Shown in pieces: positions 22,400 to 36,200 of a DNA stretch of 64,000 nucleotides. The stretch spans positions 6,746,001-6,810,000 of the forward strand of contig NC_089866.1 of the NCBI RefSeq assembly GCF_036373705.1. The letters run 5' to 3'. Every line of letters starts with the position of its first letter. Position 1 is the stretch's first letter. Source of the stretch: Amia ocellicauda. Lineage: Eukaryota > Chordata > Actinopteri > Amiiformes > Amiidae. Made by a program: the position numbers and the translations under genes. The notes beneath the pieces were generated by a model. The model made no database searches, was not told the origin of the DNA, and saw nothing but the letters and a program-made list of their open reading frames with translations.

Positions 22400-25300
22400 A
22401 CACCTGCAGTGCTGTCCACGGGCACCAGTGCTGATAAAGCAGGCCAGTGCATGACGACTAATCAAGACACGGGCGTGTAGGATTGCTACTGGTCTCCACC
22501 TCTATCTGTGGGGGAGTTACCTAAATTGGATGGGCCGTTGAGGAGAAAACAAGTAGCCTTTGTTCCTGTAGTTGCCTAATGTGAATGTTCGAATCAAAAT
22601 GGTGCTCAGTTAGCATAGGGCAAGGATTGGTTTGTAAAACAGATTTTCTGTGTTAAGTTGAAATGCTATTTGAATCACATTTTTATTTGCTAGCTTTAGA
22701 TGATAGATTTTAAGAACTCTTTAGTTTTAAATATATTGTTTAGTCCCAGCAGTTCAAAACAAAATAATTGTAAAAGTTCTATAATCCACACTAATGTAAA
22801 TACATACCCCCTGCCCCCAATTAAATACTATGAATATAGAAGGATTAGGACTAATACTACATAAATGCATATCAATACATCAGCCTATGTGCATAAACAC
22901 GCATAACACACACACGTAATTTTAATGCTTAAATTTAATTTTGTATTGATTATATTACTGCACTTTGCATTGTAATGCTTAAATTGCTTCTGTACAAACC
23001 AATAACAATATAGATAGATAGACAGATAGATGTAGACAGCTATATATCATTGCTTTTTGTGATAATACATGTTCTGTCACAATCGTCAATTCTGTCTTTA
23101 AATGGAGCTGAATCATGACCTGCTGCTTGGGGAATACATTTCTGGGAAATGGACTGTAACCGGTATATGAAACCATTTTATCCAAGACCAATCGATGGCT
23201 TGCGAATGGCTTTGCAGGGCGGTATCTGTGGGACTGTGGGAATTACTGATGCCATTACACGTGGCTCAAGAATTCGGCTGCTCAGCTATAGCCTTATCTC
23301 TCTGCAGGGAGAACTGTATTTCTGCATTCACAGCCATTGGTACACGTTGCATTCCAGTTCAGATATTCCAGAGGAGAAGCTAAACACGATTGCTGAAACT
23401 GGTATTGCAAAGAATTTTCTGTTTCTACAGAAACATGTAATTATTTTTGATGCCACATTTTAAATAAACTACACTAATTACTAAAAATCTACATTATAGC
23501 ACAACATATGTCTTGATTAGCAGTCTGTTAGACAACTCTGAAGAATCTGGTTTGATACAAACATTCTGCAGTCACCAGTTCTTAACAAGTTCATTAAAAA
23601 CCAAAACAAACAAGTATTACCGCAACCCCTTTATAATAACACACCGTTTAACTGCAAAATAAACAAACCAGAAAAAAGAGGTCAGACTGATTTACAGCTT
23701 CTGATGGCATTTTAAAAGTTTAAAAAAAAAAAAATCCTTTGGTTGGGCATGTTCATCTGGTGGATTTATTCATGACTTCCATAGTACTTAAAAACAAAAT
23801 AATGGTTAAATCTTTACTTTATTAAAAGATACAAGATGCTTGAAAATGTCTGACAAACTACGATTTTAAGATACAGCAAATCCACACCACGGATTTGTTG
23901 CCGATGCAACACAGAGGCACAGAACAATAAGCACTTTATTTGTATAAAATACAGAAATTATGTTGCAGTCTTAAGCACACTTTTTCTTGTTCCATTTCAT
24001 TTAACACTTTGGAGAAATGCAATCAATGTTAAAAAGGAAATATCTTTCAGACAGTCATGCAACAGGAAGACAGCACTGACACTCTACGCTTCAAGATCCG
24101 TTTTTGATCCGATGACATTAAAATGTACATTAACATATTTTACAATGTGGATATTAGATTTAGTTTTAAAGATACACATGTACTAAGAACTCCTTGCAAG
24201 ATACTTTTAATGACCGAGTCACACAGAAAAGCGCAGCTGTGCTTAAAGGCTACACTTCATTCTCAGGCCCAAAGTGACATTAAGCTATCTTTTCAGATGG
24301 AGATTAACATTTGGCAATTCCTCCACCCCCCTCATTATTACTGATTTTGAAACCTGTCTGCTGAGGATAATTATAAAGTACTTTTATAGCAACTGCAATG
24401 AACACTGCAATTCATTCAAATACATCAGAAACATTAATATTCACTGCTTGTCACCATACAGCACACTTCTTCAAAGTATTGAATCTCCACTGCTTAATGC
24501 ATTTAAAATCATTGGGTCACTTCAATAAAGGCCTAGTGAGAATTACAAATGTATATTGTTGGGCTCCTATATATAACTTTACATGCCAGTGTCAACAACT
24601 TCCCCAAAACGAAATGCTCCTATTTAGAGCAGCCTAAACCTTTAATCAATATCAGTCCTTGTGTTGTGTCTGCAAGATTTACACTTTCACATAATACATG
24701 AATAATCGCAGATTCTTTATTCCTTCCGATTTATTTTAGTATCGCAAGAATAAGTCAATATATAAAAAATGAAACATTACAATTGCATGCCAAAGGACAG
24801 TCATTATTGGATTATCTAAATAATGGAAAATACTAATTTAAAGCAATATTACACTTCCAGTGTAATCTAATGATCTTAGGATTCTTATTTATACTTTAGA
24901 GGTTTGTTTAATTACACATTGGTAAAAAAAAAACAAACAAAAAAAAAAACTCTGCATTTAATTTTGGCAATTTACTAATCAATCATTAGCATAAACAGGT
25001 CAGTAATGCTTTGTATACTGGGTTAAAAAAATAAGTCCCTACAGAACAGGTATAAAGACACTGTACTTCAGGTATGTGTGGTGCTTTTTTTTTTATTAAT
25101 CTCATCAATTAGTCCTTTTTTCAGATAAAACAATAACAACCCATCATTACACTGAGCAAAATCTCCCGTTACATATACCAAAAGCAGACGCATGAAAGTT
25201 GCGTAAACAGAAAATCAGAGACTTTTCAGGCAGAAACTTGGTACATAATATACAGACAACAGGCCTTCCACCAAGACAAATGCAATCATAGGGGAGGCTT

Positions 25301-25828
25301 CATCACTGGCAGAGACATTTATTCTGAACTTAAAATGAGTTATCAACGTAGCAAGACTAAACCTCCATTTACACACTTCAGTTTACACTAAGATATTCGC
25401 TCATGAGATCCTAAGACTCATCTCTGCTGTTTTGGTGTTCTCTACCCAGTAGTTTTTGCTAGACTATTTCAGAACACAGGCAGGACTTTATTCATGTATA
25501 CTACTTAGCCATTTAAATTTCAGTATGTACATGTATGTAATCATCACATCCAAACTTGCACTAGATCGAAACACTTAAAACTATAGCGTGAAAATGCATT
25601 ATTTATACGAGATATTTTCTCTTAAAGACATGGCTTGTGAAGTGCGAGTCTGCTCTCTCTCCGATCTGTTAGTGAGTGAGTTGCCTTCCTTCGTCTCAGT
25701 AAAGTAGTTTCTATCAGTTAAGAGCTGTTTTCAGGGTTTCTCCGACTGCTAAGCTTTGCCTAACTTCCTGTTTGTACAACTTTTGCAATCTGTTTCTGCA
25801 AGGCGGCTCCGGGGCAGCGCCTGGGCTT
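22400..25828. other. pdia2 upstream region and arhgdig 3' flank
   Basis: 22400-22600 should hold the pdia2 promoter; I see no TATA box and no CCAAT-N9-CCACG ER-stress element. 22600-23800 has no recognised feature apart from a GATA/TAGA-type short repeat near 23011-23030. Bases below 25828 are downstream of the arhgdig stop and probably include a long 3' UTR. AATAAA signals on the minus strand occur at 23935-23940 and 23818-23823; which is used cannot be told. Confidence 0.45.
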
Positions 25829-26173
25829 CTACTCGTTCCACTCCTTCTTGATCTGCAGGTTCCACTCCCAGGACAGGTGGTCCGTCTTGTCGTCGTCTGT
25901 GAAGTAGGACTTGATGTGGTAGCCACCGCGGACGAGCATGCCTTTGGGCGCCTCTTCCACAGGGGTCATGAACTCATGTTCCTCGACGCGTGGCCCATAG
26001 CTGCCCACCATGTAGACGGCCTTGTCCACTGTGGATACAACAGGGCAGCAGAGCTCAGCACCAACTACTGTCACACGTCTCTACTGGCCATCCCGTCATG
26101 ACTGCTGCCAACCTCATGCAGTTTAAATTAGCCATTCTATGTATGAATAGGCCACAGGCCATTAATACAGGTT

Positions 26174-26205
<32 letters not shown>

Positions 26206-29200
26206 CATTATATATACCACAACGGCAATCGTTTTGAAATATTATGTTGAATACAAATGCACAGTGATCAGGTACATGGCAGTGACAGTTTTTTTTGCTT
26301 TTGGAGGTTTAAATTGTCCTTGGTTGCAGCCATTGAGCCAATTCTCTGGTCTTTTATGTGGGAGAGAAGAGTATAGACACAAGCTCAGTGCAATTTTTTG
26401 CACTGTTGAGTAAAATGTGCCACAGCTATTGCATCATTTCCTGCCATAGCAAGACACATCAGCTCACTTACCTCTTAGCCCTTTCCTGTAAGTATGGTGC
26501 ACATACTTTAATCCAGATACAATATCCCGGTTGACCTGAGGAATGCATAAGAATAAAATACACGTTTAGATGTATTTTTTTGGATAGGCTGGTTTATTAG
26601 CTTAAATATGCATTAACTACCCCTCACTCATCCACACTGCACAGAGTCTGCTGCAGTGATGTGGTACTGATATGAACAGGAAGCCACATAAATAGTGCGG
26701 TAATAGCCTCCACATGGTAAGATAAAGCATATCACAATGCTGCTAGAAAAGTGAGTTAGCGTCTTACAACCACTAGAGGGCATCTCTTCAGTATGCACTG
26801 TAAGGTACTTAATCATTCGCACCACATAAAATGTAAAATGCATTTAAGAGAACTCCAAACAGACAGTAATGCACCATAAAATACATACTGTAATTGAAGA
26901 ATAATACTCAATTAATTGATTGGTCTAAAACATAACAGGCTGTTGCCATCTCTCCCAGTAAATATCTAGATGATGAGACTAATTTGTGAGTGTGCCTGCT
27001 CCATTTATCAATATTTGAATGACAGAAAATGACCAAAGTTGGAGTACCACAAGGAGTTTGTTCTTCTAGAGCCCTAATGTGTTTAAGGCATATTAAGAAA
27101 AACAATAATTATAACAAAAAATCTAATATTGTAGCATTTTTGCTGGCAAGCTGGACTCGCCAGCTGCATATAACAACAACAAATAAGAGTCAGGGGTGCA
27201 TGCCACAGATTTCTCTTTAAAATACCTATAGTACTTTCATCAATTTGGAAAGTCCAAAATCTGATGAAAGGATCTAAATCTTGTCTATATTTCCAAACTG
27301 TGTGAGTATATGGACCTCCAAAGTGTTTTTCAGAGGCTATTTTTAGTAAGCAACGACTGTCAGCATGGGAGAGCAGATGTGCGTTTTCAAACTTACTGGC
27401 CTTTGGGACAGAACACTTTAAAGAGAAGAAATAGGCCACATAACCCAAAGACTGTGTTTACATCCTTCAATCTGCCCATCTGAACATTGACATATTTTGT
27501 CAGCTACTGTTTTGGGGAGAAACTATTTTCGGCAACGTACATAACTAACCGAGAGTGGGGTAGCATTGCGTATAAAGACAGGCAGCTGTTTTGCAGATGG
27601 AAAGAACTTAAGCATGCAAACAGCATTCTTATTTCTGCTTAAGATTCATTATTTATGTAAGCATGTTGACTGTGGTCCAAAGAGCCAAGATGCTCTTTTA
27701 GTTTTATACAAATTATGATCTTTTCAGGCATAGTATCGGACTCACATGTGGGTAGCACTACAGTGCGCTAAGCTTATAATATTCAATTTCATCAGCAGCA
27801 CTTTGCAAGTGTAACATCAGAGACATCCTGCCTATTGCATGCATCTCACAACTGCCTTTACCCATTTTTTTTGCAAAGTAAACAGCTCATTTATTCAATC
27901 ATGTCAGCAATGCCTCACATCAAAGGTGCACAACCCCCCTGGTTGGGGAAGGTTTTTTAAATCTCGCACCCCTACGCTAATCAGGAACAGTCTTTCCCAT
28001 GGAGTTGACACCATCCCTGAGATTAATTCAGGTGAATGTTGCTTTCAATGTTTGAGAGTGGGTTGCCAGCTCATTATTCTTCATATTCCCCGACAGCAGT
28101 GATTAATTTCTGCTGGCTTGCGCACCGATAGAGGCCCAGAGAAGGCAAGCACATACTATCGAGTTGAGATATGCAGGTAGCAGCAGGATGGGAAATGGCG
28201 ACATCACGGGACTCACCTTGAAATGGATTTTGACTCTGTAGTCGACTCCTTCCTTCAGCACAAAGTTCTCCTTCTTCAGGGCCTCTAAGTCACCTGCAAA
28301 AAAAACAAAATACCTCAAATTCCTCATATACTCTAATTGAGATTCTCCAGAGTACAAGTATCTGCACCTCCACCACTTCAAGGTGTGTAAAGAACCAGCT
28401 TATCATGTGAACATAAAGACACATCTGAGGTTACATATCATTCTTAAGGTAGCAGTGGCTTCCTTTAAATTAACTGTACTTGTCTATTATATTTTAAATA
28501 ATCGTAAAATATTACAAAGGTACCAGAAGTAAAATCAATATATTTGAGACCTATAAAGTAACTTTTCCCTGAAGCCTCCATTTTAAAACTGAAGCAAAGA
28601 TGACATTTCCTCAAACAGTCCCTTTCTTCATATAACTTAAGTGCCTATTTGTGTCCAAGGCCGATTTCTTGTGTTCCAATTTTATTTATATAATAACTAT
28701 GCTTATAAAATTCAATAATATTGCAAATATAGAAGGTTCACATAAGTACTTTTAATCCACAGTTGGTTACATCCAAGTAAATTATTTTTGAAAGCGGTTG
28801 GAATTCTGTATTCCGATCTTTTATATAACTTGGTTTTCTCACAAGCCAACTTTTCTTAAGCTCGTGGACATGGCACTCAGTATATAACTATGGTCTATAA
28901 AATAAAATCTGCTCGACAGTCCGCTTAATGGACCTGCAGAGGCATGCCCCGCTTCCATACAGGTTGGAGAGATCGTTTTAATAAGACTATTACCAGCAAC
29001 TAAAAATATAATGACTGCGCATTCAAAATAATGGCCACACAAAGGTAGTAAAAGTGAAGATGGAAATGCTATCTATGCTGTTCAACACATGATCTGCACT
29101 GCAGTCGGAGAGCGAGGGAAGAGGAAATAGATGCAGTTCGGTGATTAATGCGTTGCATAAAGAGAATATTGAGAAAATAGCTTTCAGCCCGCTTCTCAGG

Positions 29201-32200
29201 AACCAGCAGGGAATTGAGGCTCTTTCCACTTATGAACTTCTCATCTCAAAAAACAAACGCAGATAAATAGATACTGTGTGGGTTGGAACACAGAAATTAA
29301 ACCCAAACCAAAATAGCTTTCTTGGTGTGTTTAAAAAAGCAGTTCTAGCCTTTCAAATCTTCTCTGTCTAGTTTGACTTTGCATTGAAGATTGCAGTTAC
29401 TTTCCTGGCAACTGTCTGAAAGAAGCAGCTCCTGTACATCAAATGGTACTAGACCTACATAGGCTTATAAATCTACCTTCAAATTTGATCCACATTTTCC
29501 CTCACCTTTTTCTATGGGTAAATGAAAAGAGCAGGTAAGGCTTTTGAAAGCTTCTGTAATGTGAAATGGAATTCGATTGTCTAACTGTTAAATCTACACA
29601 AACTAAAACACTAGATCATATTCTGAACTCTAATGCAGCAAAAGGCCAAATTGCTTATGATTGTATGCATGGCATTCAATTATAAATTGTTGATGTGTTA
29701 TGGTGTTCATGGTTTAACCTTTAAGAAAATACAAACATATTAGTTCACTGATATGTGACATACGGCTTCCTAAGGGTTAACTGGTTGACTTAATAAGTAA
29801 TCCAATTAATAGAACCCTATTTCTGGTTTCATTTCACTGCTGAAACCTTTTTGAGGAGGGCTGATAGCCGGAGCACATCCTCCAGTGCCGACACGAGCAG
29901 GACGCGCTTCACTAGTGCAAACAGAAACTGATATTGAAAAAAAAGCCCCTGTTCGGAGACCAGAGCATCCCCACATTTTCTCCTGCTGCCAGTAATGGAA
30001 GAAAACTTCAAAAGAAAGATCAGAGTAAATGCGCTTCGGCTATTTGCATAAACTGAAGTGAGCTAATTTGAGATCTGCCAACTTCTTTTTCATCATTTTA
30101 CTTGCATGCATTATAGCAGATGAGAAGAATCCCCTGGGATAGTTCATTAATGCAATATATTCCATTTATTAAAATGGGTCAGTTTAGAAACACACTATCT
30201 GTTCATTAAGGACCTTTTACACTCAGAGACACTATATATGTTTGAGTATACACACACACACACACACATATGTATACATCAATTCATTATTACTTTAAAA
30301 CTATTATTTCAATACAAGGTATTATACCCATAAGTTCACCCTCTGCAGGATATAATGCAAAATAAAAAAAATGCCAGAAAATGGAAGTGGTCACTTTCTC
30401 TGTCATGACTGCTGCCTAGACTGATCTCTAAGGATACCATTTTTCCATTTTGTGTTAGGCCCTTCCTGTTCGTTTCTAACTCATCCAGAATTCAGATTCA
30501 GCTTCAGCAACAACAACAAACAGCAAGAGGCAATAATCCTCTTTCAGGCCGGGGGGCTGTGTGGACAGCTGCCAGTGTCAAAGATTGCAGAGCCTTCTCC
30601 TAACCCTGTCTCCAGCTCTGGCTTGGTATGAAGTAAGTTGCTTTTAACTGCCAGCATTATAAACATCTCTTGTTAAACGCTGAGAACTGGTGGACAGAAA
30701 AAATGGCAACACATATGACATACCATCAACCATTATAAATATATATGACTTATTACACTCTCTTTTAAACGCTCCCATGAACTACTGGAGAAGCTTTTGG
30801 AGCGGTTATTTGAATTGAAAGAAGGTAAGCATGCGTTAGAATATACTAAGAAAGCCAGCAGCTTTACAACGGCCCCATTTTTCACTGTGAAGCACCACGA
30901 GGTCTGGGGGTAAATTGTTTTCTGGGTCCTGGTCTGTCATTCATCAAAGTGAAGAATGAATTTAAAATGCAAAGTGAGAGAAAAATATGGTTTGGAGCAA
31001 TATGTATTAAACATTTTTATCGATACGCCTTTGAAATACACCTGAAGCACTATTGATAGGACTAACACGGACACAGAACAAGAGAAAAAAAAAGCCAAGA
31101 AATGTATATACACTGGTATACACTGAAATTTTAATAATCCCGCTGATTAATAAAAGGTCGGGAAAGAGACGGATCACTCATTGGAACGCTGTAGAAGAGC
31201 GATGGCTTCTCATGCCAGCAGAGTTAATACTCGGAGAAATTTTATAATTTAGAGAATACGCATCTGATACATAATATTTATATCATCCATTACGAACCTC
31301 AATTTCTCTTAATTAGGTAAAGATCCAAAAGGATAAGACATCAATACACAGAGAATACACACACGTACACACAACTAGTTACAGTCATTCATGGAAGTAA
31401 CTTTAGTAGAGATCTAATATTTAAAATCATTGTATGACTTAATGTATGTGAAATTATTATTGTGAAAGACATTTTAACTGCTATAGATATTTAAGCATTA
31501 ACTGAAACGTGCAACTCCAGTCATGCGACGTGTGTACTTCCCTGCTAAGCTCTATTGTGGAAAAGTATTTTTGTAAAATCGCACAGTTATCTATGTATGG
31601 CCGACAGATGTTTCCTGCAACAGCTGTAGTTTGAGAAAAAGCCACCAGAAGAGTGACTTCATTCAGTCTCTCAGCAACAGCAGTGGGAAGAAAGGGTCTC
31701 CCCCAAGCCGTTGTGGAGCTGAAATTTCAGATAAAACATTGGGCACTTTGTGTCAAGACTGAACATGAATGAATACACACGTGCATAAGGACTGTTCCAA
31801 AAAGTTTTTATAAAATAAATCGTGTGTGATTCAGGGATTTCAGTCAACCATACATTGATCAAATCGGTCTTTATCCTAAGGTGGTTTTATTTATTTATTA
31901 CCATTTCATGACCTTACGCAATGTAACTAAAGGACCTTTCAAAACTTCAACTCACCTGTCCATCACAACCTACCAGCCCAGTACTTGATGCTTGCTTATA
32001 GTTTGCCAGAGGCCTCTTCTCTCTGCCTAATGGAAACCTGTCAGGTCAACTACTGGGTTTGTGATCGGTGACTGGCATGTGGGGTTCAGTTTGGATTTAA
32101 TCCGGGGCCTTACTTATATTAATTTGAAGTTCAAATGCCCGACCGACTCCTCAGCGTCACTGGGTGCTGGCACTCGCCCTTGTTTAAAGACCGCTTTCCA

Positions 32201-33264
32201 TGGATTACCGACACGGTGCTGTGGGGCCTCATTTATGGCGGCAGTGACAGGTACCGCAGAGAATCGTTCAATCGCCTAGCAACCAGGTGACCTTTTTGCT
32301 ACAACAGCGCTCTGGCGGCGGATGTTGTCTAGTCAGATGCTAAACAAGAAAACACGCAATTATTGGGAACCATCACTCATGCCATGCCATTCTCCTCACC
32401 TTCCCTGACAGATGCACAGCAGCAAACTCCATTTAAAGATTTATTTCCAGTCTCCCCCCTCCCTACTTTCCAACACTGCTGTTCCGTTTTGCCTGACATC
32501 GGGAGCTCTCAAAGGGAATGACATCATCCTACATGAGAGGCTTAAAGCAATTACAATGCAATACAGCCCCACTGGGAGGTTTTGTAAACAGCGTCCGGTG
32601 AACAAACATTTTTTTTTTCTCATAACCAAGCACGTCTGCCGTATAGGCCTTAACTGGTGATTTTGCAAATCAAAGCAATCCGTTCTACACACCATCGCGC
32701 GGTGCTGAGTTTTTTTTTTATTTTATTTTTTTAATAAGACATCAATACCCTTAGAAATATTAACTTGCTAAGCATATTTCCTCAAAATCTTTTATTCTGC
32801 TTGAAGAATCCCTCACATTTCAGATGTCCTATAAATGTGAAAACTGTTATTATAATTATAATTAAATGTGGCCTCTGTTCCTAGTGGCATAGCAATCAAG
32901 TCTTTAAGTCAATCCTATTAATCTATAAATGCACAGAAGAACTCAGGATTTTCAGGAGTTTAAAGCCGGTGAGTTTGTCGCCTGCAAACAATTGACAAGG
33001 TTTCCGTATCCTGTTACCTTGCAGATCCATCGTGATTGGTCCAGGAGCCTGCTCACAGACGAGAGTTAGCCTTGTGACTTGAACGTTGGGGATAGTAGGA
33101 TCTAAAGATCAAAAAAGAAAGATGACATTGATTGAATTATTAAACACTGAATTTCATGCAAAAAAAAATTATGGATTGCAAATCCTACCTCTAAATAGGT
33201 AAGAAAGATATGTAATTGGGGCCATGATGTAATGAGTGATGTCACTGCTGGGGAGTGCAGGTAC

Positions 33265-33295
<31 letters not shown>

Positions 33296-36200
33296 TTTTG
33301 GCCATGCACATCCAAGGGTCTGACATGTGCAAATGTCCCTCATAACAGAACCATTCATTTTATATTCCGCACTCTTAAAAACACAATGTTATTTTGCCCA
33401 CAGATTTGTCCAATTAAAGAAAGTGAATAATAAAATTAATAAATCTGGGCAGGTAGTGAATGTACTAATAAGTAATTTTACTGTTGTAAACATGTAGTCT
33501 AAACACTGTTTTCCTATCTCCTCTCTAGGATGACAGGCTAAGCTGGTCATGTCAGAATAGCAGGGCAACTCGGAGGTTTTTTCAGGCGAGAATCACAGGA
33601 TTGTGCTGCCATATCACTGGCTGTTTAGAAGAATGTGTTCAATTGTTCTACGATCTGTAAATGGAAATGTTAAGGAAAAACAGCCTACAAATACATACAA
33701 CCTGTCACCGTAACGCACCAGTGTGAAATACGAAGCGTTGCCACTGCAGGCGCACACAGCCTCCCATAAAATAAAAATTCAGTGGACTATAAATCTCCGG
33801 GAGCAATTCTTTACACTTTGACAGTTTAAGCACACTGTTCAGCCCTGATAGATTAAAAATAAAAATAACTCAAATAGTTACCTTTCTTTTATAGTAATAA
33901 TGAATTCACCAGCAAATTCACAGAATGGAACAACAACAAAAAATCCTATAACGTAGTGTAAAAAAAAAACTCATTTAAATCTGTTATGTTTTATGTCTCA
34001 CAATATCACTGACTATATTTATCAGTCCACTGCAGAAAATTGTTGTGTTCAGACTTAAATTTGAGGGTAATTTCTGATCTCGTGACGCACATTCTTCTTT
34101 TGCAGTGACTGCCCAGAACATCATCCTTATACACCAGTAGGCACCGATGTTAGTGCTGGCAGTTTATATGGTTTGGTTGGCACACAACTCATTCACTTAT
34201 CATCATAATTTATACCAAGGTTAAAAAGGCTTCTGTGAAATGACATCAACAATCCTATAAATAAGGCTGGCATAAAGATTGATTTATTTTTTATTTTGTT
34301 CCCAGGCATACACTGATCACTGATGCCATTCCAAGAAAATGGATGCATATTTAAGAAGCAGAAATTTAATTTGCGCATCAACTAATAAGATTTAAAAACA
34401 AGAATTTTGGCCACCTCCACATTTCTAAAGTGGGCATTGAAAATAAACTGCTGTATCTTCAGGCAGCTTTAGCAGGGCTCAGAAGAACTGTCTTTTGCCA
34501 ACCCTTGTTTCCAGCTGAATAATGAGTGAATAGCAGCAAGACTACAGCAAATGAGGGTAAGATTAAAAGAAGGGGTGGGGTGGGGTAGACAAAAGGAAAT
34601 CAAAAGTGCCATTCAACTTATTCTGTACAAAGAATTCCTTCTGAAGCAGTGGGTGTGCGTCAGTGCTTTATGTAACCCTGACACTATTTCTCCATTAAAA
34701 ATAAATAATAAACACCTATACATAAATAAAAACTGAAATGAAAGCATACGTCTTTCTTTTGGGATTGCACACTTTCCAAAGCAAAGCTGAAAAATTAATA
34801 AACACCTCATAAGCCCTGCAATGTGCTGGAGTACAATCTCTCCCTGGGGGGACTCGCTTGGGTTAATATCCCCATTATAATGGCTACAAGGAACACAACT
34901 ATGTTCTGCATCACAACTAATAGATAGCCCTGTGGACAATAAAAGTCTTCAGACAAAATGGCTTGGCCAAGTGTCAGAAATGAAGGCAGGACAAGAAAAC
35001 CCCAAGGTGCCGTTTAAAGAGGCTCTGTTCTCTGCAGGTTTAATAACACTTTATAGTCTGCAAGGTCAGCTTCCACAGACAACGATGATAGTAGATCTAC
35101 AAGCAAATCGTTCTTTCTAGCAACAGTAAGGGGAAACCAATATTGATATATGATTCTTTGAGTTGCCGTTACTGAATTAGTGAAATTACCAGTAATGTAA
35201 TAATAGCACGCCATGCATATTCCTTTAAAATCAGATTTGCGGACTGCGTTCTAAACGATAACCTCAAGACTTGCATTGCGAAGCTTAAAATCTTACCAGA
35301 GCTTCAAATGCCACACTTTTACCCACTAGTTTCATAACAATTAACCTCATGTTGATTTTAGGCAGATATATGATATACGAGGCAATTTATGGACCCAACA
35401 TATGTCAAAATCCTAAGGCATTAAAGTGCAAATCTGTAACAGAGACAGCATTTTGAGTATAGCTTGTGAAATATGCAGCAAAAAATTTGCATTCAGCAGA
35501 AAAGTAGATTTCTTCGAAACATTGGGCAATTCAATGCATCATTGTGATGACAAAGTTTGTTAGTAAATATCTTTAGATTGGGGCGTCTAAAACAGTTTGC
35601 ACAGAACAAAAAAAAAGACACTAAATGAGTATACACAAGATATGTACCACCATAGTGCACAGTAAAATATGCTAAATATGAATGGTTTTAGCCACTTCAT
35701 GATTAGGTGATTTAAAAAAGGTCTTTAAAAACAAATGGAGTAGCGCTGTGAAAATTAATTGAATTCATTTGTATCACTATAATCCTTTATGCTCAGGTTC
35801 TTATTCTGCACTTCATTCTTCTACCCTGGAGCACTAAGCTAACAAAGTAAATCTGTGATGAATCCTACACGACCCCGCAACACAGCACACCGGCTGACCT
35901 GAGCAAAAGTAATTACCCTTCAGATCTGAAATTCATAAAACAGGAAATTTGAAAAGCTTAAACAGACTGTACCTCATCAGATTAGCTCATAAGAGATATC
36001 TGTTTAAAAATCCCCTCGGCTCAAATAAACTGGAAAGCACCAGCCTTTTAATACGATTCCATTGTTAAGCAAATGTTTACATTAATTCAGTGGGGTAAAA
36101 AACACTAAACAAAGAAATAAATACATCAAATATATGTCACCGATTAGAATTTCAAATGCGGTGGGTTATTTTTATTTATTTTTTTAATATCGTGATTTGA

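Noticed and set aside
23149..23463. 104-codon plus-strand frame between pdia2 and arhgdig
   Set aside because: No recognisable domain or splice context; a second frame over the same bases is equally open.
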